In this document: positions 6,854 to 10,335 of the stretch, one piece after another
How the letters are laid out: each line of letters opens with the position of its first letter
Numbering within the stretch: position 1 is the stretch's first letter
Source: Ruminococcaceae bacterium UBA1772
GTDB taxonomy: Bacteria > Bacillota > Clostridia > Oscillospirales > Acutalibacteraceae
Assembly: GCA_002314645.1 (NCBI GenBank)
Contig: DCGS01000046.1
Span: forward strand, 9,952-20,286
DNA length: 10,335 bases
Reading direction: 5' to 3'
Program-made: the position numbers and the translations under genes
Notes under the pieces: generated by a model
The model's input: the letters and a program-made list of their open reading frames with translations, nothing else
Databases searched by the model: none
Told to the model about the DNA's origin: nothing

Positions 6854-6871
6854 TTAACGTACTTTATTCAA
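6843..6871 (-). promoter_or_regulatory. Promoter of the pncB-HAD operon
   Basis: On the minus strand TTGAAT (6871-6866), a 17-bp spacer and TATACT (6848-6843) match the vegetative sigma-A promoter at 4 of 6 and 5 of 6 positions. Transcription would start near 6836, leaving a leader of about 80 nt before pncB. AT-rich DNA upstream (6871-6892) could act as an UP element. Confidence 0.75.
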
Positions 6872-6891
6872 TAAATATAATATATAAAAGA

Positions 6892-6920
6892 TTGATTTAA
6901 AGCCATTTTACTCGTATAAT
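6892..6920 (+). promoter_or_regulatory. Promoter of the xre-chr-chr-hflX operon
   Basis: TTGATT (6892-6897), a 17-bp spacer and a perfect TATAAT (6915-6920) point right, about 35 bp before the regulator gene. It is divergent from the pncB promoter, whose -35 ends at 6871, so the two polymerase sites are about 20 bp apart and could influence each other. Confidence 0.8.
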
Positions 6921-6954
6921 TATTTTGTCATTTTAGAAAAAAGGAGTATTCCTA

Positions 6955-7200
6955 ATGAGAACTAGAGATCAAATCCGAGGAAATAAAAATATATGCGGAC
7001 TGAAGATTGAATATATGAGAAAAGAGAAGGGAATTAAGCAGGTTGAAATGCTTGAATCGCTTGCTCTTCAAGGCGTTCAAATGACTAGTTCAGTGCTTTC
7101 GAAAATTGAGGGTCAGCACAGAACTATAAACGATTACGAGCTTGCAGCCATTGCCAATGTTTTAGACGTTTCTACTGACGTGTTGCTTGGCAGAATATAA
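6955..7200 (+). CDS. XRE-family helix-turn-helix transcriptional regulator
   Basis: An 81-residue protein consisting almost only of one Cro/CI-type DNA-binding domain (about residues 14-79). Visible features are the opening helix LKIEYMRKEKGIKQVEM, the recognition-helix region with SSVLSKIEG, and the closing NDYELAAIANVLDVSTDVLLGR, which is the usual end of such domains. There is no second domain, so no ligand-binding or protease module. ATG 6955 has AAGGAG at 6941-6946, spacing 8. The first transporter gene starts 11 bp after the stop, so the regulator heads the operon and may control itself and the CHR genes. It may also act on the divergent pncB promoter. These targets are inferred from position. 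It could also be an antitoxin-type protein, but no toxin gene is adjacent. Confidence 0.88.
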   Translation: MRTRDQIRGNKNICGLKIEYMRKEKGIKQVEMLESLALQGVQMTSSVLSKIEGQHRTINDYELAAIANVLDVSTDVLLGRI

Positions 7201-7211
7201 CGAGGTGTGAA

Positions 7212-7769
7212 ATGAAAAGGTTATTCGAGTTGTTTTTTACCTTCTTTAAAATAGGACTCTTCACCTTTGGCGGTGGATATGCAATGCTTCCTATTATTGA
7301 ACGAGAAGTTGTAGATAAACATAATTGGAGTACAAAAGAAGAGGTTCTTGATATTTTTTCAATGAGTCAGTGCACTCCAGGTGTGATTGCAGTTAACTCT
7401 GCAACATTTATTGGAAATAAAACAAAAGGTTTTTTTGGAGCACTTTTTTCAACTCTTGGTGTAGTTACTCCAAGCATAATTATTATTACAATTATTGCAG
7501 CATTCTTTTCCAATTTTGCTGAAAATGAATATGTTATTCATGCGTTTGGAGGAGTAAGAATTGTTGTTGCAGCCCTTATTTTAAGAACTTGCATAAACAT
7601 GTTTAAGTCAGCTATTAAGTCAAGCGTTCAGCTTGGTGTTGCAATTGCATCATTCTTAATGGTTGCATTCTTTGGCGCATCTCCAATAATAATTGTTATT
7701 GTGAGTGGCCTGTTTGGACTTTTCTTTATAAAACTTCCAAAAGAAGAGGAGGCAAAGAGCAATGTCTAG
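7212..7769 (+). CDS. Chromate transporter family (CHR) protein, short chain, first of a pair
   Basis: Integral membrane protein of 185 residues with one CHR domain. Short-chain CHR proteins usually occur as adjacent pairs that together correspond to the two halves of full-length ChrA. Signature stretches are FKIGLFTFGGGYAMLPIIEREVV (FGGGYAM at 19-25) and SQCTPGVIAVNSATFIG (TPGVIAVN at 55-62, where Val replaces the common second Pro). Several hydrophobic segments follow (about 74-98, 110-127, 137-171). ATG 7212 has GAGGTG at 7202-7207, with a short 4-nt spacing. The stop overlaps the next gene by 8 nt. Characterised members export chromate. In a presumed anaerobe the natural substrate may be another anion, so the name gives the family rather than a proven function. 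Confidence 0.92.
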   Translation: MKRLFELFFTFFKIGLFTFGGGYAMLPIIEREVVDKHNWSTKEEVLDIFSMSQCTPGVIAVNSATFIGNKTKGFFGALFSTLGVVTPSIIIITIIAAFFSNFAENEYVIHAFGGVRIVVAALILRTCINMFKSAIKSSVQLGVAIASFLMVAFFGASPIIIVIVSGLFGLFFIKLPKEEEAKSNV

Positions 7770-8337
7770 TCTTCTTAGAATTTGTTTTGAATTTTTTAAA
7801 ACGGGTCTTTTCTCCGTTGGTGGTGGTCTTGCAACCTTGCCATTCCTTGTAAGAATGTCAAATCATCATCCTGAATGGTTCAGCCATTCGGATCTTGCTA
7901 ATATGGTTGCCGTTGCCGAGTCAACACCAGGCCCTATGGGTGTAAATATGTCCACATATGCGGGGTATTTTTCACATGGGGTTATTGGCGGAATTCTTAC
8001 AACATTAAGCCTTGTTACACCATCTTTTGTTGTGGTGCTTATAATTTCAAGAATTTGGGAAAAATACAAAACTAATGAAAAGGTTCAAAAGGCGTTTGCC
8101 TCTATTAGAGCGGCGGCAATAGGACTTCTTTTCTCTGCTTGTTTTTCAGTGTTTATTGCTGCTGTTTTTCCAGGCTTTGTTGGAACGGGACTTCCGTCCT
8201 TCCAAAACTTCAATTTACTTTATTTTGCATTGTTCGCAGTAGCGTTTGTTATAATGAATATAAAGCCATTGAAGAAAATTCATCCTATTGCCTACATTGC
8301 CGTTGGCGCGGTAATAGGAATAGTATTCTCACTATAA
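7762..8337 (+). CDS. Chromate transporter family (CHR) protein, short chain, second of a pair
   Basis: A 191-residue membrane protein, paralogous to the gene before it. The family motifs fall at the same positions: VGGGLATLPF from residue 19 and TPGPMGVN at 55-62, the latter with the full consensus PGP. Hydrophobic segments follow at about 74-96, 108-128, 145-164 and 170-190. ATG 7762 lies inside the end of the first CHR gene (overlap ATGTCTAG), with a strong AGAGGAGG at 7745-7752 and spacing 9. This shows two separate genes, translationally coupled, and not a broken single chrA. The two subunits probably form a heterodimer in opposite membrane orientation, as proposed for short-chain CHR pairs. 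hflX starts 10 bp downstream. Confidence 0.92.
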   Translation: MSSLLRICFEFFKTGLFSVGGGLATLPFLVRMSNHHPEWFSHSDLANMVAVAESTPGPMGVNMSTYAGYFSHGVIGGILTTLSLVTPSFVVVLIISRIWEKYKTNEKVQKAFASIRAAAIGLLFSACFSVFIAAVFPGFVGTGLPSFQNFNLLYFALFAVAFVIMNIKPLKKIHPIAYIAVGAVIGIVFSL

Positions 8338-8347
8338 AGAGGTATTT

Positions 8348-9622
8348 ATGTACGAGAACGAAAGTAATGAAAGAAAAGAACGCGCCATTCTGTGTTCGGT
8401 GGACACAGGGAAGTTTGACGCAAACATTTCAATAGATGAGCTTGAAGAGCTTGCAAGAACTGCTGGCGCAGAGGTTATTGCAAAGGTAATTCAGGCACGA
8501 CCTGCACCAGACGCTGCACTGTTTTTGGGAGTGGGAAAGCTTGAAGAAATAAAAGAGTTCTATCAATATCAGGATATTGACACACTAATTTTTGATGATG
8601 AACTTACCCCTTCTCAACAGAGAAATATTGAGAAGTTCACAGGGTTTAGAGTGGTTGATAGAACGACTTTAATTTTAGATATTTTTGCTCAGAGAGCTAG
8701 ATCTAAAGAAGGTAAACTCCAAGTTGAGCTTGCTCAGCTTAAGTATAGGCTACCAAGGCTGGGCGGGCAGGGACTTGCCCTTTCAAGACTTGGCGGCGGA
8801 ATTGGAACGCGAGGTCCAGGTGAAAGCAAGCTCGAAAGTGACAAGCGTCATATTAGACGCCGAATAGATTCCATATCAGACGAGCTTAAGGAAGTTGAAA
8901 AGCGTAGAAATAACATGCGCCGCAGACGTGAAAAAGATGGCGTGCAAACGGTCGTTATTGTTGGTTATACAAACGCGGGCAAGTCAACGCTTATGAATAG
9001 ACTCTCGGATGCGGGCGTACTTGCGGAAAATATGCTTTTTGCAACGCTTGACCCAACCTCAAGAGCTCTTGAACTTCCATCAGGACGTTCGGTTATGCTC
9101 ATAGATACAGTTGGTCTTGTTAGGCGTCTGCCTCATAATTTGGTTGAGGCGTTTAAGTCGACGCTTGAAGAAGCAGCATGTGCCGATGTAATCCTCAATG
9201 TGTGCGACGCATCCTCTTCCGAATACGCAGAGCATCTTAAAGTAACCGAAGAATTACTTAATGAACTTGGTGCATCTGGTAAGCCAATTGTTTCTGTAAT
9301 GAACAAGGCGGATTTGCTCTACAATACAGATGACATTCCAACAATTGGTCGAACAGTATTCATTTCAGCTCTTAGGGGAACGGGAATTAATGAACTTCTA
9401 AAGGCCATAGATGAATCGCTCCCTCCAGATAGAGCAAGAGCCACTTACTTATTCCCATATTCAGATATGGGCCCTTCAAACATAGTTCGTGAAGACGGCA
9501 CTGTATTCTCTGAAGAATACACAGAAGAAGGTCTTGTAATAGATGCTCTTTGTAGCATAAGGGTTATGAATAAATTGAAAGCATACATTCCAGGTTTTCC
9601 TGAGGAAGAGGAGGAGTTTTGA
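8348..9622 (+). CDS. hflX: GTPase HflX, ribosome-splitting factor
   Basis: OBG-related GTPase that binds the 50S subunit and splits stalled or stressed 70S ribosomes. At 424 residues it has the family length. The N-terminal HflX domain (about 10-195) contains the glycine-rich SRLGGGIGTRGPGESKLE and the helical linker with RRRIDSISDEL. The G domain shows G1 GYTNAGKST (206-214), G3 DTVG (253-256, DTVGLVRRLP), G4 NKAD (319-322) and G5 SALRG (340-344). ATG 8348 has AAGAGG at 8337-8342, spacing 5, overlapping the stop of the CHR gene. The TGA stop overlaps the ATG of the phosphoesterase gene by one base. HflX is a general stress factor, so its place behind the CHR pair probably reflects shared transcription and not a shared pathway. 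Confidence 0.96.
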   Translation: MYENESNERKERAILCSVDTGKFDANISIDELEELARTAGAEVIAKVIQARPAPDAALFLGVGKLEEIKEFYQYQDIDTLIFDDELTPSQQRNIEKFTGFRVVDRTTLILDIFAQRARSKEGKLQVELAQLKYRLPRLGGQGLALSRLGGGIGTRGPGESKLESDKRHIRRRIDSISDELKEVEKRRNNMRRRREKDGVQTVVIVGYTNAGKSTLMNRLSDAGVLAENMLFATLDPTSRALELPSGRSVMLIDTVGLVRRLPHNLVEAFKSTLEEAACADVILNVCDASSSEYAEHLKVTEELLNELGASGKPIVSVMNKADLLYNTDDIPTIGRTVFISALRGTGINELLKAIDESLPPDRARATYLFPYSDMGPSNIVREDGTVFSEEYTEEGLVIDALCSIRVMNKLKAYIPGFPEEEEEF

Positions 9623-10332
9623 TGATTAAAACAGAGTATACTGTTAAGTCAACAAAGGTTAAAAGTCCTCATACCTTTGCCATGCTTTCAGATTTTCATA
9701 ACAGAAAAAAGAACATGGCTCCTGCTTTTGATATTGTAAAGAGTGAAAATGTTGAAGTCATATTTGTTGTAGGCGACTTAGTGGATAGGCACAAAAAAAT
9801 ATATGACCTTGCAATTCCTTTTTTAGAGGGATGCATGAAGCTTGCACCAACATATATGTCTCTTGGAAATCATGAAATTAAGTTTCCAGTTTTAACAAAG
9901 GAAGACTTTGAAAAAACAGGTGCGGTTGTCCTTCAAAATGATTTTGTTGACTTGGGATTTATGGGCGATGCTTTCCGCCTTGGTGGACAGATTCCATACG
10001 AAAATTTTGATTGGGTAGATGATTTTGAAAAGACGGATTCTTTTAAAATTTGTCTATCTCATCATCCAGAAACATATAAGCATGAACTCAAAACAAGAAA
10101 TATTGATTTGATTTTGTCTGGTCATGCTCATGGCGGTCAAATAAGAGTTTTGGGACATGGTGTGCTTGCACCTAACCAAGGACTATTTCCTAAATATACT
10201 TATGGTTTTCATGACAACAAACTGATTGTTGGAACAGGCCTTTCTAACACAGGTGGAATAGTGCCACGTTGGGGAAATCCAACAGAGGTTTTAATAATTA
10301 AAGTTGTGCCTGAAAATTGTGTTGACAATTAA
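9622..10332 (+). CDS. Calcineurin-like metallophosphoesterase (YkuE/YaeI-like)
   Basis: Predicted two-metal phosphoesterase of 236 residues. All metal-site motifs are present: D24 and H26 (LSDFHN), D52 (GDLVDRH), N83-H84 (GNHE), H147 (LSHHP), and H168 and H170 in SGHAHGGQIR. The tail QGLFPKYTYGFH and the closing GTGLSNTGG are typical of the YkuE/YaeI group, whose better-known relatives act on lipid-linked or cell-envelope phosphoesters. The substrate here is unknown. Most YkuE-type proteins carry an N-terminal membrane helix or signal, which is absent here, so it is probably cytoplasmic. ATG 9622 is chosen over TTG 9619 because GAGGAG at 9611-9616 sits 5 nt upstream. It overlaps the hflX stop (TGATG), so translation is coupled. 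The gene is complete and ends 3 nt before the window edge. Confidence 0.9.
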   Translation: MIKTEYTVKSTKVKSPHTFAMLSDFHNRKKNMAPAFDIVKSENVEVIFVVGDLVDRHKKIYDLAIPFLEGCMKLAPTYMSLGNHEIKFPVLTKEDFEKTGAVVLQNDFVDLGFMGDAFRLGGQIPYENFDWVDDFEKTDSFKICLSHHPETYKHELKTRNIDLILSGHAHGGQIRVLGHGVLAPNQGLFPKYTYGFHDNKLIVGTGLSNTGGIVPRWGNPTEVLIIKVVPENCVDN

Positions 10333-10335
10333 AAG

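Noticed and set aside
6955..7200. XRE protein as the antitoxin of a toxin-antitoxin pair
   Set aside because: The neighbours are a transporter downstream and pncB on the other strand. No RelE, HipA or HigB-like toxin gene is adjacent.
7212..8337. The two CHR genes as one chrA broken by a frameshift
   Set aside because: The second gene has its own ATG and a strong Shine-Dalgarno, and both proteins carry a full CHR motif set from residue 19. This is the known paired short-chain arrangement.
1..10335. CRISPR array, insertion sequence, prophage or defence system
   Set aside because: No regularly spaced repeats, transposase, integrase or terminal inverted repeats were seen. Every long open frame is a housekeeping-type gene or a small membrane protein.

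Overview
The window looks like ordinary chromosome from a low-GC Firmicute, most likely an anaerobic gut-type Clostridium relative (Oscillospirales/Ruminococcus-like). This rests on AT-rich codon use, strong AGGAGG-type ribosome binding sites, TTG/GTG starts, tight gene spacing and the protein flavours. The genus is inference. I see no mobile element, CRISPR array, rRNA or tRNA, and nearly every base belongs to a recognisable gene or to a short regulatory gap.

Layout. (1) 1-1513, plus strand: the 3' part of a polar amino-acid ABC transporter ATPase (its N-terminus with Walker A lies outside the window), then, 13 bp later, a TIGR01212/YhcC-type radical SAM protein starting at TTG. (2) 1552-2735: a stand-alone pilT (type IV pilus retraction ATPase) with its own candidate promoter, strong Shine-Dalgarno and strong terminator. 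(3) 2748-4611: malQ (4-alpha-glucanotransferase), translationally coupled to a small three-helix membrane protein. (4) 4622-4653: a near-perfect bidirectional terminator separating convergent operons. (5) 4632-6754, minus strand: pncB (nicotinate phosphoribosyltransferase), whose stop overlaps by 4 nt the start of a phosphoglycolate-phosphatase-like HAD hydrolase. (6) 6755-6954: a 200-bp divergent promoter region with a clear sigma-A type promoter in each direction. (7) 6955-10332, plus strand: a tight operon of an XRE-family regulator, two short-chain chromate-transporter (CHR) halves, the ribosome-splitting GTPase HflX and a calcineurin-like metallophosphoesterase.

How the genes work together. 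pncB starts NAD salvage from nicotinate, and the coupled HAD may be a housekeeping phosphatase acting near it. malQ disproportionates malto-oligosaccharides in glycogen/starch use. The XRE-CHR-CHR cluster is a regulated anion-transporter unit, with hflX and the phosphoesterase in the same transcript. I did not find a convincing undescribed system. The points most worth a second look are regulatory: malQ sits directly behind pilT's terminator with no room for a promoter, the HAD stop codon lies inside a terminator hairpin, pilT has codon use unlike its neighbours, and the pncB promoter carries inverted repeats.
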